Position numbers and translations under genes: made by a program
In this document: piece after piece, positions 43,714 through 53,343 of the stretch
How positions within the stretch are numbered: position 1 is the first letter of the stretch
Layout: every line of letters begins with the position of its first letter
NCBI GenBank assembly: GCA_001801465.1
Contig: MGXT01000001.1
Location: 45,946-109,945, forward strand
Source: Gammaproteobacteria bacterium RIFCSPHIGHO2_12_FULL_35_23
Lineage (GTDB): Bacteria > Pseudomonadota > Gammaproteobacteria > UBA12402
Length of the DNA stretch: 64,000 nucleotides
Reading direction: 5' to 3'
Notes under the pieces: model-generated
What the model was told of the DNA's origin: nothing
What the model saw: only the letters and a program-made list of their open reading frames with translations
Database searches by the model: none

Positions 43714-45467
43714 TACATTTTTTCCGGTGTTGAAACACTAAGTAAGATTAACGCATTTGCTAGAACTTGTCGAACAGCAGTAATTAAACATAATCTAGCA
43801 TTACGTAAATTTTCTTCAGTAACAATAAACTGTTCTGCATTATAATATGCATGAAAACTTTGCGCTAATTCTCGTAAATAATTTATCAAAATATGAGGTT
43901 CATATTGAGTTGCAGCATTTAATAAAACCTCAGGATATTTTTCTAAACCTTTTAATAAATTTATTTCATAGTCATGACTAAGCAAAGGTAGGTTTTTTAA
44001 TCCAGATTCTTGATCGAAGCTTAGTTTTTGCTCAACCAGTTGTCTCAATACGCTACAGATTCTCGCATAAGCATATTGAATATAAAAAACTGGATTTTCA
44101 TTAGTTTGTGACTTTGCCAAATCTAAATCAAAATCCATATGTTGTTCAACTTTTCGCATAACATAATAAAAGCGCGCGGCATCCTTTCCAATTTCTTCAC
44201 GTAGCTCTCGTAAAGTAACAAATGAACCACTACGAGTAGACATCTGTACTTTGGCCCCCTTTCTATAAAGGGTAGCAAATTGAACAATGGGGGTAATAAA
44301 ATTCTTATCATTAATCCCTAACGCTCTCATAGCAGCTCGAACTCTTGGGATATAGCCATGATGATCGGCTCCTAAAACATCGATAATAATATGATAGCCT
44401 CTTTCTATTTTATTTAAATGATAGGCAACATCTGAAGCAAAATAAGTTGTTCTGCCATCTTTTCTTTTTAGCACTCGATCTTTATCATCACCAAATTCTG
44501 TTGATCTAAACCACAGTGCGCCTTCTTTTTTATCAATAAACCCTAGTTCAGTTAACTTTTTAATACCATGCTCTAACGCACCACTATCAATCAGAGATTG
44601 CTCTGAAAACCAATTTTGATAATAGACGCCATACTCTTCTAAATCGTTACGAATATCACCCAAAATCTCATCAAGACCCAGCTTAAAGACAATTTGGTAG
44701 TTTTTCCCTAATAAAGTTTGTGCCTGGAGAATTAAAGCATCAATATACGCTTCTTTATCTTCCTCATCTTTAATATTGGCTACTGCTTTAAAAACTTCTG
44801 TAGCAGAAACCACCAGCTTATTTTGATAACTGGCTATTAATTTTTTAGCAATATCATAGATATAATCACCACGATAGCTATTGCTAGGAAAAACAAATTT
44901 CTCTCCACAAAGCTCTAAGTAACGCAGCCAAATGCTGGTTGCCAAAATATGCATCTGTCTACCTGCATCATTAATATAATATTCATTATCGACTTGATAG
45001 CCTACTGCTTTTAATAAATCAGAGACTGTCGCCCCATAAGCAGCTCCTCGACCATGTCCGACATGTAAAGGGCCTGTAGGATTAGCAGAAACAAACTCTA
45101 TTAACACCTTTTTTCCGGCACCTACTTTACTACGCCCGAACTCTTTACCTTGTTTTAATACCGTCTCAACAATAGCTTGAGCAGAATCTTCAGTAAGATA
45201 AAAATTGATAAATCCAGGACCAGCCAAGATTACTTTTTGTAGGTTTTTTACAGCAGGTAGATTTTGAATGATTAAATCTGCTAAATCACGAGGAGTATAG
45301 CCTGATTGCTTTGCCAGGTTTAAAGCAATATTACAAGTAAAATCACCATGCTCCTTATTTCGCGTTCTATCGATAACAATAGCTGATGTAAGTTCACGAG
45401 AAAGCTTACTCTGATCCTGTAGACTTTTTATGCTTTCTGTAATGGCCGCTTGTAATGATTCTTTCAT
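43713..45467 (-). CDS. argS: Arginyl-tRNA synthetase
   Basis: A 584-residue class I aminoacyl-tRNA synthetase of usual length. VSANPTGPLHVGHGRGA carries the HIGH signature (HVGH) and VQMSTRSG replaces KMSKS, as is normal for ArgRS. The N-terminal tRNA-binding Add-1 domain and the C-terminal DALR anticodon-binding domain (from about 460, YIQYAYARICSVLRQL) are recognisable. It attaches arginine to tRNA-Arg. It heads the argS-SPOR-rhomboid unit and is divergent from the GFA-family gene, with 311 bases between. Confidence 0.97.
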   Translation of the reverse strand: MKESLQAAITESIKSLQDQSKLSRELTSAIVIDRTRNKEHGDFTCNIALNLAKQSGYTPRDLADLIIQNLPAVKNLQKVILAGPGFINFYLTEDSAQAIVETVLKQGKEFGRSKVGAGKKVLIEFVSANPTGPLHVGHGRGAAYGATVSDLLKAVGYQVDNEYYINDAGRQMHILATSIWLRYLELCGEKFVFPSNSYRGDYIYDIAKKLIASYQNKLVVSATEVFKAVANIKDEEDKEAYIDALILQAQTLLGKNYQIVFKLGLDEILGDIRNDLEEYGVYYQNWFSEQSLIDSGALEHGIKKLTELGFIDKKEGALWFRSTEFGDDKDRVLKRKDGRTTYFASDVAYHLNKIERGYHIIIDVLGADHHGYIPRVRAAMRALGINDKNFITPIVQFATLYRKGAKVQMSTRSGSFVTLRELREEIGKDAARFYYVMRKVEQHMDFDLDLAKSQTNENPVFYIQYAYARICSVLRQLVEQKLSFDQESGLKNLPLLSHDYEINLLKGLEKYPEVLLNAATQYEPHILINYLRELAQSFHAYYNAEQFIVTEENLRNARLCLITAVRQVLANALILLSVSTPEKM

Positions 45468-45778
45468 AAATGCTCCAACTAGCTTAGCTTCTTATTAATT
45501 ATTAATCGCTGCCTCTTAATTTCTTTTAAAGAGTTTTATTATCCGCACTTTAAATAAGATTGCAAATAAAAACTCGGTAGATATTGATTAATGTTCTTAT
45601 TAAAAATATAGACTTTAATTAGCACTCTATTGACTAATTAATCTCATTTTATTCATTTTTTGTTAAAAATATTAGTCTCATACAACTTTGTGAATAAGCT
45701 TAGCAACTATGATAATATAATTGGTACCACCTTTTCATGGATTTAATTGTTAATTATTGAAATATTCTGGAGAAATAA
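45468..45778. other. Divergent intergenic region argS / GFA-family gene
   Basis: About 310 A+T-rich bases without a supported gene. It holds a plus-strand promoter candidate (45688-45716) and, presumably, the argS promoter, which I could not place with confidence. Confidence 0.5.
45688..45716 (+). promoter_or_regulatory. Candidate promoter of the GFA-family gene
   Basis: TTGTGA (45688-45693), a 17-base spacer and GATAAT (45711-45716), about 60 bases before the start codon, which also has a GGAGA ribosome-binding site. Confidence 0.4.
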
Positions 45779-46177
45779 ATGCAAACAGGTAAATGTCAAT
45801 GTGGAGAAATTTGTTATGCAAGCAAAGGAAAAGCAATTGCCCTGTATATCTGTCACTGTCTAGAATGCCAAAAACAATCTGCTTCCGCTTTTGGCATCTC
45901 TTTAGATGTTCCTAGAATTGGTTTTTGCCTAACACAAGGTCAGCCAAAATATTGGCGCCGTACAACAGATAGTGGCAACAAGTTGACTTGTGCTTTTTGT
46001 CCAACCTGTGGCTCAAGACTTTGGCATGAATCAGACGTTAATCCAGAAACCATTTCGATCAAAGGTGGCTCATTAGATGAACCGCTTGATATTTCTCATG
46101 CCATTCATGTCTGGGTTACTCGCAAACTACCTGGTGTTATTATCCCTCATGAAGCTAAACAATTTCCCATGGATTAA
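45779..46177 (+). CDS. GFA/CENP-V family zinc-binding protein
   Basis: A 132-residue protein of the glutathione-dependent formaldehyde-activating (GFA) fold. The cysteine pattern is complete: CQCGEICY (7-14), CHCLECQKQS and CPTCGSRLWHE bind two zinc ions in the family. Many family members have no proven enzyme activity, so a formaldehyde role should not be assumed. A good GGAGA precedes the ATG. It stands alone between argS and a stretch holding a gene remnant. Confidence 0.85.
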   Translation: MQTGKCQCGEICYASKGKAIALYICHCLECQKQSASAFGISLDVPRIGFCLTQGQPKYWRRTTDSGNKLTCAFCPTCGSRLWHESDVNPETISIKGGSLDEPLDISHAIHVWVTRKLPGVIIPHEAKQFPMD

Positions 46178-46285
46178 AAATTATTAATTTTCAATGAGTT
46201 AACATGAAAACCCGGCGTTGAAAGTAATTTATTAAAATGGGGCAATTAAGGGTAGCTATCAATGGAGCATTATTGATGTTCCTAG

Positions 46286-46474
46286 CAACATAAAAACCCT
46301 GTATTCATCAACAGTGAAAAAATTCCCGCCGGAGTATATCTTAGCGCTGATTCTAGTTCACGAAAAACCAATCAAGCTTATATTGAAGGGTTGTTGCATA
46401 AAAATAAACGTATTTATTATGATGAAGAAATTATTCAAACTGATTTTAATGTTCTCTTAAAAACTCACTGTTGA
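46286..46474 (+). pseudogene. Possible 3' remnant of an unknown gene
   Basis: From the stop at 46283 an open frame of 62 codons runs to TGA 46474 with no ATG or plausible early GTG; the first TTG lies in its middle. Its translation (KIPAGVYLSADSSSRKTNQA, then IEGLLHKNKRIYYDEE) has a protein-like composition, unlike the low-complexity translations of most intergenic frames here. I do not recognise the family. It may be the tail of a decayed gene, or chance. Confidence 0.3.
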
Positions 46475-46581
46475 GTATTTTTAGCAATATAACAATAGAG
46501 CGACTGGTTATAAAAATTATTGTTCGTTCATTAATGATATAAAAAAACATTAAAGTTTGATTTTTCCTTAATAAATGATTC

Positions 46582-46610
46582 TTGGTAATCAATATCATGC
46601 ATGATATACT
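46582..46610 (+). promoter_or_regulatory. Promoter of the phosphohexomutase gene
   Basis: TTGGTA (46582-46587), an exact 17-base spacer and TATACT (46605-46610), ending 28 bases before the start codon. This is one of the best sigma-70 matches in the window. Confidence 0.6.
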
Positions 46611-46638
46611 TTTTGCGCTTTAACCTGGTTGAGACAAA

Positions 46639-48009
46639 ATGATTAGTAAAGAAATTTTTCGTGCCTATGATATTCGCGGGATAGTGGGAAAAACACTACA
46701 GATATCCGATGCTTATCTTATTGGGCAAGCTTTAGCAACTTATTTAAAGAAATACAGCGACCCTTCTATTATTATCGCAAGAGATGGCCGCTTATCATCA
46801 CCTACTTTAAGTAAAGCTTTAAAAAATGGCTTATTAGAGCACGGTATTCATGTTATTGATGTCGGCGAAATACCAACACCACTACTCTATTTTGCTACCT
46901 GCCATCTTACCACTAAAAATGGGGTTATTATTACTGCTAGTCATAACCCTGCAGAATATAATGGTTTTAAAATTGTTATTAATGGTAAGCCTTTACCGCA
47001 AGAAGGTATTCAGCTTTTATATTCTTTAATTGTCAACCAAGAGTTTACTCAAGAAAAAGGTCATTATAGTCAAGTTGATATTATTCCTGCTTATTTCCAA
47101 AAAATTCAAGCAGATTTTCAATGCCCAAGGCCTTTTAAAATCGTAATTGATTGTGCTAACAGTATTGCAGGCAAAATTGCTCCAAGTTTATTTAGAAAAT
47201 TAGGCTTTGAGGTTGTAGAACTTTTTTGTGAGCCAGACGGTCGCTTTCCTAATCACTTACCTGATCCGAGTGAACCTGAAAATTTACTAACCCTCATTGC
47301 TACAGTGAAAGAAACTCAAGCTGCACTAGGCATTGCTTATGATGGTGATGCAGATCGCGTTTTTATTATTGACGAAACAGGGCGCTGGATTCCTGCTGAC
47401 TATTTATTAATGCTATTTGCTACTGAAGTTTTATCTTTACAGCCAGCAGCTGAAATAGTATTTGATATTAAATGCTCTTATCATTTAAGAAAGCTTATTG
47501 AAAAATTGGGCGGCAAAGCAACCTTAATTCGCACCGGGCACACTTTTTTAAAAAAACAAATTCACGATAGCAAAGCTGCTTTAGGTGGCGAAGCCAGTGG
47601 CCACTTTGTTTTTAATGATCGTTGGTATGGCTTTGATGATGGCTTTTACGCCACCGTTAGAGTTTTAGAAATTATGCAACGTTCAGGTAAAAAACTTTCT
47701 GAACTGTTAGCTGCTTTTCCTTTAAGCGCTTTAACACCAGAACTTAAAATTGCGATGGCAGAAGAAAGCAAAACTGCTTTTATTAATCATTTCAAACAAC
47801 TGATTCAGTCCCAACCAATCAAAATTATTGATTTAGATGGCTTACGGGTAGAATTTCCTTATGGTTGGGGTTTAATTCGTCCTTCTAATACGACTCCTTA
47901 TTTAACCTTAAGGTTTGAAGCTGATACGGAAGAAAATTTAACTCAAATTAAACAATTTTTTAGGCAACATCTCCTACAAATTCAGCCACAGTTAGCATTA
48001 CCTTTTTAA
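46639..48009 (+). CDS. Phosphomannomutase/phosphoglucomutase (AlgC/ManB type)
   Basis: A 456-residue alpha-D-phosphohexomutase. FRAYDIRGIVG begins domain 1, TASHNPAEYNGFK carries the phosphoserine, YDGDADRVF is the metal loop, GGEASGHF the sugar-binding loop, and RPSNTTPYLTLRFEA the phosphate-binding domain 4. Length fits Pseudomonas AlgC. It moves phosphate between C6 and C1 of mannose or glucose, supplying GDP-mannose or UDP-glucose precursors. It is separate from the polysaccharide locus but can feed it. Confidence 0.93.
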   Translation: MISKEIFRAYDIRGIVGKTLQISDAYLIGQALATYLKKYSDPSIIIARDGRLSSPTLSKALKNGLLEHGIHVIDVGEIPTPLLYFATCHLTTKNGVIITASHNPAEYNGFKIVINGKPLPQEGIQLLYSLIVNQEFTQEKGHYSQVDIIPAYFQKIQADFQCPRPFKIVIDCANSIAGKIAPSLFRKLGFEVVELFCEPDGRFPNHLPDPSEPENLLTLIATVKETQAALGIAYDGDADRVFIIDETGRWIPADYLLMLFATEVLSLQPAAEIVFDIKCSYHLRKLIEKLGGKATLIRTGHTFLKKQIHDSKAALGGEASGHFVFNDRWYGFDDGFYATVRVLEIMQRSGKKLSELLAAFPLSALTPELKIAMAEESKTAFINHFKQLIQSQPIKIIDLDGLRVEFPYGWGLIRPSNTTPYLTLRFEADTEENLTQIKQFFRQHLLQIQPQLALPF

Positions 48010-48058
48010 TCGGCTTTTTCATAGCAGTACAAAATATTTACCTTTTTTACTATTCTGC

Positions 48059-48087
48059 TTAGCAAATGAGGAAAAATCTTATATACT
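48059..48087 (+). promoter_or_regulatory. Candidate promoter of the DUF47-pit operon
   Basis: TTAGCA (48059-48064), a 17-base spacer and TATACT (48082-48087), about 30 bases before the DUF47 start. No Pho box was recognised next to it. Confidence 0.45.
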
Positions 48088-48117
48088 TGCGCGGCGTTAG
48101 ATAATGAAATAAGGCTT

Positions 48118-48792
48118 ATGACATCACCTTTTTTAAAATTATTTGGTAAATCTCCCTTTCGTCCATTATGTGATCATATTGAAACTTGCTATTATTCTGC
48201 CAAAGAGCTTATTCTTTTTTTTGATGCAGCTTTAATCAATAACTGGGAAGAGGCTGATAAAATTCAACATAAAATAACAGACCTAGAGCACAAAGCCGAT
48301 GAGTATAAAAAAAATCTGCGCCTAAATTTACCAAAAGATATATTTCTACCCGTCGCGAGAGGAGATTTATTAGAACTGGTTAGCCATCAAGATCATATAG
48401 CTAATACCGCCAAAGACATTGCTGGCTTAGTTCTTGGACGAAAAATGATCTTGCCTGACCTTATCAAAGACGCTTACTTACATTTTTTACATCGCTGTAT
48501 AGATGCCGCCAAACAAGCTTTTGAAGCTGTAAGAGAATTAAACGATCTCTATGAGTCTGGTTTTAGCGGCAAAGAAGCTGAAATTGTTGAAGAAATGATA
48601 GAAGAATTGCATGTGATTGAACATGATACTGATGAAATGCAAATTAAATTAAGGCGCTCATTATTTGAAATAGAACAAACCCTTCCTCCCGTCAACGTCA
48701 TGTTTTTATACTCTGTCATTTCCATGACAGGAACGCTCGCCGATCATTCACAAAAAACGGGTGATCGTTTACAAATTTGTATAGCGCGGTAA
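48118..48792 (+). CDS. DUF47 PhoU-like phosphate transport regulator
   Basis: A 224-residue, almost wholly helical protein of the DUF47 family (TIGR00153, YkaA-like), distantly related to PhoU. SPFRPLCDHIETCYYSAKEL starts it, and repeated acidic helices (EEMIEELHVIEHDTDEMQ) suit metal binding. It is four bases upstream of a PiT transporter and almost certainly co-transcribed; this pairing is common and the protein is thought to regulate the transporter. No membrane segment is seen. Confidence 0.88.
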   Translation: MTSPFLKLFGKSPFRPLCDHIETCYYSAKELILFFDAALINNWEEADKIQHKITDLEHKADEYKKNLRLNLPKDIFLPVARGDLLELVSHQDHIANTAKDIAGLVLGRKMILPDLIKDAYLHFLHRCIDAAKQAFEAVRELNDLYESGFSGKEAEIVEEMIEELHVIEHDTDEMQIKLRRSLFEIEQTLPPVNVMFLYSVISMTGTLADHSQKTGDRLQICIAR

Positions 48793-48796
48793 AGCC

Positions 48797-50047
48797 ATGG
48801 AATATATGTTCCTCTTCACCTTAGCCGCAATCATCGTAGGTTTTATCATGACATGGGGAATTGGTGCCAATGACCTCGCCAATATTATGAGCACTACCAT
48901 GGGCTCTAAGGCTTTAACAGTAAAACAAGCGCTTGTTATTGCCGTTATTTTTGAATTCGCAGGCGCCATCTTAGGCGGTAGTCATGTCACTGCAACTATT
49001 CGCACTGGGATTATTAATACTACTTTGTTATCTAATACTCCCAATATTTTAATTTATGGTATGACCTCTACCTTATTTGCCGGAGCGATTTGGATTTTAT
49101 TCGCTAGCTGGTTAGGCATGCCCGTCTCCATCACTAATGCTATAGTGGGTGCCTTAGTTGGTTTTGGGACTATTGTGTTAGGTCCTTCATCTATTCATTG
49201 GCACAAAGTTAGTTTAATTGCTTTGAGCTGGGTTTGTTCACCAACGATTGCTTGTATTACCTCTTACTTTTTATTCCAATTAATTAAACTGCTTATTTTT
49301 AATGCTGATCATCCAGCTAAAAGAGCAAGATTTTATTATCCTATTTTCTTTGTTTTAGTAGGTATTGTATTAGGAAACATGACTGTCTTAAAAGGATTGG
49401 CTCATTTTAATATTATTTTACCCAAAACAGATAATATTTTAATTTCATTAGGCATGGGAGTATTAGTAAGTTTAATTGGCGTTTTAATTGCTAAACGAAT
49501 TCCAAAAGCTGATGAGTTAAAACGCTTTAAACAATTTGATTATGTCGAAAAACTTTTTAGTATCCTAATGGCCTTTACTGCTTGTGCCATGGTCTTTGCT
49601 CATGGTTCTAATGATGTTGCTATTGCCATGGGCCCGGTTTCTGCTGTAATTAGTATCATTCATAATCACGGCAACATTTTAGGAGAGGGTCCAAAATGGT
49701 TGCCCTGGTTTGGTTGCTTAGGCGTAGTGACGGGTTTAATCATGTATGGCAGAAAAGTCATTAGCACCGTCGGATCTGAAATTACTACCTTAACGCCAAG
49801 TCGCGCTTTTGCGGCAACCATTGCTGGCGCAAGCACGGTGATTGTTTCAACCAGTACTGGTATTCCTGTTTCTGCGACTCAAACCTTAGTCGGTGGAGTA
49901 TTGGGCGTTGGTTTAGCACGTGGTATTGGTGCCTTAAACATTACTGTTATTCGTAATATTTTTATGTCTTGGTTAATAACCGTGCCAGCTGCGGCAATAT
50001 TAACCATTCTTTTCTTCTACCTATTCAAAGCAATCTTTGGAGGTTAA
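48797..50047 (+). CDS. pit: Inorganic phosphate transporter, PiT family
   Basis: A 416-residue polytopic inner-membrane protein. The two family-defining repeats are visible: GANDLANIMSTTMGSKAL near the N-terminus and AHGSNDVAIAMGPVSAVI in the second half, with about ten hydrophobic helices. VSTSTGIPVSATQTLVGG is the conserved C-terminal block. It imports phosphate (as a metal-phosphate complex in bacterial Pit) using the proton gradient. The last bases of the gene carry the GGAGG ribosome-binding site of the next gene. Confidence 0.92.
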   Translation: MEYMFLFTLAAIIVGFIMTWGIGANDLANIMSTTMGSKALTVKQALVIAVIFEFAGAILGGSHVTATIRTGIINTTLLSNTPNILIYGMTSTLFAGAIWILFASWLGMPVSITNAIVGALVGFGTIVLGPSSIHWHKVSLIALSWVCSPTIACITSYFLFQLIKLLIFNADHPAKRARFYYPIFFVLVGIVLGNMTVLKGLAHFNIILPKTDNILISLGMGVLVSLIGVLIAKRIPKADELKRFKQFDYVEKLFSILMAFTACAMVFAHGSNDVAIAMGPVSAVISIIHNHGNILGEGPKWLPWFGCLGVVTGLIMYGRKVISTVGSEITTLTPSRAFAATIAGASTVIVSTSTGIPVSATQTLVGGVLGVGLARGIGALNITVIRNIFMSWLITVPAAAILTILFFYLFKAIFGG

Positions 50048-50048
50048 C

Positions 50049-50450
50049 TTGAATGACACTGTAAAAAGGATGCATGAATTGGCCTGCCAGGCTCGTCAGC
50101 ATGCTTATGTGCCTTATATTACTTTTAAAGTAGGCGTTTGTCTTAGAACTGAAAACAATACATTATTTGTAGGTTGTAATGTACAAAACTCTGCTTTACC
50201 ACTAGGCTTTTGCGCCGAATCTGCTGCTATTGCCAGTATGATTACAGCTGGAGAAAGAAAAATTATTGAAATCGTGATTGTAGCTGATAGTCAATCGCTT
50301 TGTACACCTTGTGGTGGCTGCCGCCAACAATTTGCTGAATTTACTGTCGACAATGCTGTTATTCATATGGGTGATTTGCAAACAATTCGTAAGACTATGC
50401 TCTTTAAAGATTTACTGCCCGAATCATTCTCTGCAAAAAATTTAGGCTAG
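50049..50450 (+). CDS. cdd: Cytidine deaminase
   Basis: A 133-residue homotetramer-type cytidine deaminase that hydrolyses cytidine to uridine for pyrimidine salvage. HAYVPYITFKVG, NVQNSALPLGFCAESAA (zinc Cys and catalytic Glu) and CTPCGGCRQQ (two zinc cysteines) are all present. The start is TTG at 50049, five bases after GGAGG (50039-50043); an ATG at 50053 is out of frame, and a TTG at 50037 overlaps the ribosome-binding site itself. It is followed after four bases by a purine nucleoside phosphorylase, making a nucleoside-salvage pair. Confidence 0.92.
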   Translation: MNDTVKRMHELACQARQHAYVPYITFKVGVCLRTENNTLFVGCNVQNSALPLGFCAESAAIASMITAGERKIIEIVIVADSQSLCTPCGGCRQQFAEFTVDNAVIHMGDLQTIRKTMLFKDLLPESFSAKNLG

Positions 50451-50454
50451 GATA

Positions 50455-51285
50455 ATGGTAACAATAAATTTAATACAACCTATTATTGAAATAATTAAGC
50501 AACATACGGATATAAAACCGAAGCTGGGCATTATTTTAGGTTCAGGACTAGGTCCTTTAGCAGATGAAATTTCTAATGCTGTTAGCATTCCTTATCAAGA
50601 TTTACCGGGCATGCCAATTACCAGTGTCCCGGGTCATGCCGGGGAACTAATCTTAGGGACCATTCATGATATACCTGTTGCTTGTTTAAAAGGCCGCATT
50701 CATTATTATGAAGGTTTTACTGATCAAAGGTTTAAAATTTTAATACGCTTATTAAAAGTTTTAGGCTGTAGCAGTATATTGCTCACTAATTCTTCTGGTT
50801 CTTTACGTAAAGAAATAGGTCCCGGTGAATTAGTTTTAATTAATGATCATATTAACTTTCAATTTAGAAACCCCCTCATCGGTCCTAATGATGAAGAGTT
50901 TGGCCCACGGTTTTTCCCCATGGATAAAGTTTATGACAAAGAACTGCGTAATAAATTTTATTTAACTGCGGAAAATTTAGGCTTTAAAATTCACGAAGGT
51001 GTTTATATTTCAGTCTTAGGGCCAAGTTTTGATACCCCTGCGGAAATTAGAGCTTTTCGCCTTTTAGGCGCAGATGTTATTGGTATGTCTACTATACCTG
51101 AGGTCATTGTCGCAATACATTGTGGCTTAAGAGTATGCTTAATTTCCACCATTACTAATCTTTCAGCTGATCTAAATGAAGAATCGATTACGCATGATAT
51201 AACGTTAACTCAAGGGCGTTTAGCTTCAGGAAAACTTTGTTTACTAGTTAAAACTTGCCTAGAAAAGTATGGTGAGGTATTTTAA
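50455..51285 (+). CDS. Purine nucleoside phosphorylase (trimeric, PNP-I)
   Basis: A 276-residue phosphorylase that splits purine nucleosides with phosphate into base and ribose 1-phosphate. LGIILGSGLGPLADEI is the phosphate-binding start, VPGHAGEL (His) and KGRIHYYEG follow, LLTNSSGSL and YISVLGPSFDTPAEIRAF sit before the purine site, and GMSTIPEVIVA contains the methionine contact. Trimeric high-molecular-weight DeoD has a different length and motif set. It is four bases downstream of cdd. Confidence 0.92.
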   Translation: MVTINLIQPIIEIIKQHTDIKPKLGIILGSGLGPLADEISNAVSIPYQDLPGMPITSVPGHAGELILGTIHDIPVACLKGRIHYYEGFTDQRFKILIRLLKVLGCSSILLTNSSGSLRKEIGPGELVLINDHINFQFRNPLIGPNDEEFGPRFFPMDKVYDKELRNKFYLTAENLGFKIHEGVYISVLGPSFDTPAEIRAFRLLGADVIGMSTIPEVIVAIHCGLRVCLISTITNLSADLNEESITHDITLTQGRLASGKLCLLVKTCLEKYGEVF

Positions 51286-51375
51286 TTCTGATTTATATCA
51301 ATTAAAGATTATTGATAATAAATAAATTGTATAGAATTTGTTAAACTTTTTATATTATTTAATAAGGAATATAAC

Positions 51376-51801
51376 ATGGCTTTCTATCAACATATTTTAT
51401 TGGCTACGGATTTAAGTGAAGAAAATAACGACACTATTCAAAAAACTAAACAATTAGCCGGCCTTTTTAAGGCCAAATTAAGCGTCCTACATGTCGTTGA
51501 GCCTATTCCTAATTACGGCTATGTGGGAATTACTGATTTAGAAGATCAACTTTTAGAAGAAGCCAAACAACGACTCGCTGCACTTGGGGAAAAATTAAAT
51601 ATACCCACTGATAATCAATGGGTTGCTGTAGGACCCGCAAAAAGAGAAATTTTAAGTACGGCAAAAGATTTAAAAATAGACCTAATTATTATTGGTAGTC
51701 ATTCAGGCCATTATCTCTCAGATATTTTAGGCTCTACCACCAATGGTGTTTTACATCATTCTACTTGTGATGTGTTAACAATAAGACATAGTAAAGACTA
51801 G
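51376..51801 (+). CDS. Universal stress protein, UspA family
   Basis: A 141-residue UspA-fold protein. It opens with YQHILLATDLSEEN, and the ATP-type loop IIIGSHSGHYLSDILGSTTN near residues 112-131 shows the G-rich pattern of nucleotide-binding members. LTIRH ends the fold. AAGGA eight bases upstream supports the start, and a TTGTAT/TATATT pair with an 18-base spacer lies before it. It is probably induced under stress or slow growth, as for the family; no other evidence is in the sequence. Confidence 0.9.
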   Translation: MAFYQHILLATDLSEENNDTIQKTKQLAGLFKAKLSVLHVVEPIPNYGYVGITDLEDQLLEEAKQRLAALGEKLNIPTDNQWVAVGPAKREILSTAKDLKIDLIIIGSHSGHYLSDILGSTTNGVLHHSTCDVLTIRHSKD

Positions 51802-51809
51802 CTGATAAT

Positions 51810-52661
51810 TTAAGCATTCTTTCTCTGATATCTAAATTCTATGAAATTAGAATACGCGCAGTATTTTTTAAATAGAACCCTTATTAGGGGACTTAAACCA
51901 GGAATAATTGATAGAATATATGAGCGCGACAGCTCAGTTCTTGAGTCTAAATATAAGACATCGGTTGCAGAGTAATTTTCAAGACTTTGAACTAACTGAA
52001 TAACCTCTTTGATTGTTCTTCTATATCCGTGCATTTGAGTGAAATAGCCCATACCAATCTTTAAAAATTTAACTCTCAATTTACACTCTATCTTAGTTAA
52101 TATATTATCGACTAACCAGGTCAACATACTATTTTTTGAACGTACATTTAAAACAAGTCTACCTTCATTTTTCAAAAATACTTTTATGTTATTAAATATT
52201 TTTTTAGCCTCAAAATTATTAAACGCGTATATCAGGCCTGGCACCAAAATAACATCATATTTGCCTGCTAAAGCTGCGTATTTTTTTTCAAAATCTGGAT
52301 GAAGTAAATTGATAACATGAAAGTTAGCTTCAGGAAATATTTCTTTTACTGTTGTAAGTAACGGTTCATTAAAATCTGAGATTTCAATGTTATACCCATT
52401 TAATATGAGTGGTATTTCATGCTCTCCATTTCCACTGCCTAGACTAAGTACTTTATCTGTTTTTAAAATTTTTCTTTCAATACCTTTTCTAATTTCTTTT
52501 TTATAATATTTATTATCATCCAAAATTTCTTTTTTTAGCGCGACCTTCTCAATAACAAACGATGTCGATTTATCAAAATACTCTACATCTTTAGCGCATG
52601 GAAAATAATCATTTACTAAATTTAAATCATTGGTAACAAAATATTTATTCCAAACTCTCAT
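51810..52661 (-). CDS. SAM-dependent class I methyltransferase
   Basis: A 283-residue methyltransferase. VLSLGSGNGEHEIPLIL (motif I) is followed by IEISDFNEPLL, DVILVPGLIYAF (motif II) and GRLVLNVRS (motif III). The C-terminus has a hydrophobic, basic stretch (YILSIIPGLSPLIRVLFKK) that could touch the membrane. The substrate is unknown. It is convergent with the usp gene (8-base gap) and followed upstream by a long non-coding stretch. It is not close to the protein encoded at 17499. Confidence 0.8.
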   Translation of the reverse strand: MRVWNKYFVTNDLNLVNDYFPCAKDVEYFDKSTSFVIEKVALKKEILDDNKYYKKEIRKGIERKILKTDKVLSLGSGNGEHEIPLILNGYNIEISDFNEPLLTTVKEIFPEANFHVINLLHPDFEKKYAALAGKYDVILVPGLIYAFNNFEAKKIFNNIKVFLKNEGRLVLNVRSKNSMLTWLVDNILTKIECKLRVKFLKIGMGYFTQMHGYRRTIKEVIQLVQSLENYSATDVLYLDSRTELSRSYILSIIPGLSPLIRVLFKKYCAYSNFIEFRYQRKNA

Positions 52662-53301
52662 TTTCCTTTCCTCAAGTTTTAATGTGCTCTTGCAGCAATA
52701 GCAAATTTATTCCTATTAATAATCAGAAAAACATTATAAATATTAACTATAAATAAGCCAATATTTTTACACTTTAACTATATGAAAAACTTATAGATAA
52801 TATCGATAATCTAGTAAAGCAGCTATTTTATTCAATGGTTCTATTAGATTAAATAATACTCTTTTTATCTACTTATTAAAGCGGCATTAACTTGGAGTAC
52901 ATTTCTTCTTTTCCTGTTTTCATAATTTTAAAAAATAAATGCTTGATCCTCTCCTCACGCATTTTATTCTTATTAATATCAAAACAGTACTATTAATAAT
53001 CAATAAGTAAACGGGTTTTATAGTTTAATTTTATAACTCTCTTGGTTGAACCATTCTCTAATTATGATTATATTGAAATAACTGACCTGAGCAGACTGGC
53101 TTTTTGAAAAAACCAAATAATATCTTGCTGCTTTCAGAAAAGAGTTAACTATTTTAAACAATAATTAATACGCGCATAGAATCTGCAAAAATTTATACCT
53201 ATTGAGTATTCCGCGGCAAATAGTAACTTATTGATTATATTTTATTTTTATTGATTCACACAATTTATCCAGATTATTGCAATTGAAACAATCAATTTTC
53301 C
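52662..53301. other. Long non-coding stretch
   Basis: About 640 A+T-rich bases with no open frame, RNA gene or repeat I can support. It holds the upstream region of the minus-strand methyltransferase and, at its right end, a good plus-strand promoter. It could be the ground of a deleted gene. Confidence 0.5.
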
Positions 53302-53310
53302 ATGTATAAT
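53283..53310 (+). promoter_or_regulatory. Promoter of the AAA/DUF4143 ATPase gene
   Basis: TTGAAA (53283-53288), a 16-base spacer and a consensus TATAAT (53305-53310). The in-frame ATG at 53302 lies between the boxes, so a transcript from here must use ATG 53344. A second TATAAT at 53317-53322 is also present. Confidence 0.55.
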
Positions 53311-53343
53311 GATTGTTATAATAGCAATTTTCATGTGGTTTTG

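Larger units (their letters stand above)
46178..46638. other. Intergenic stretch before the phosphohexomutase gene
   Basis: About 460 bases. It holds a start-less open stretch (46286-46474) that looks like a gene remnant and a good promoter (46582-46610) for the next gene. Nothing else is supported. Confidence 0.5.
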
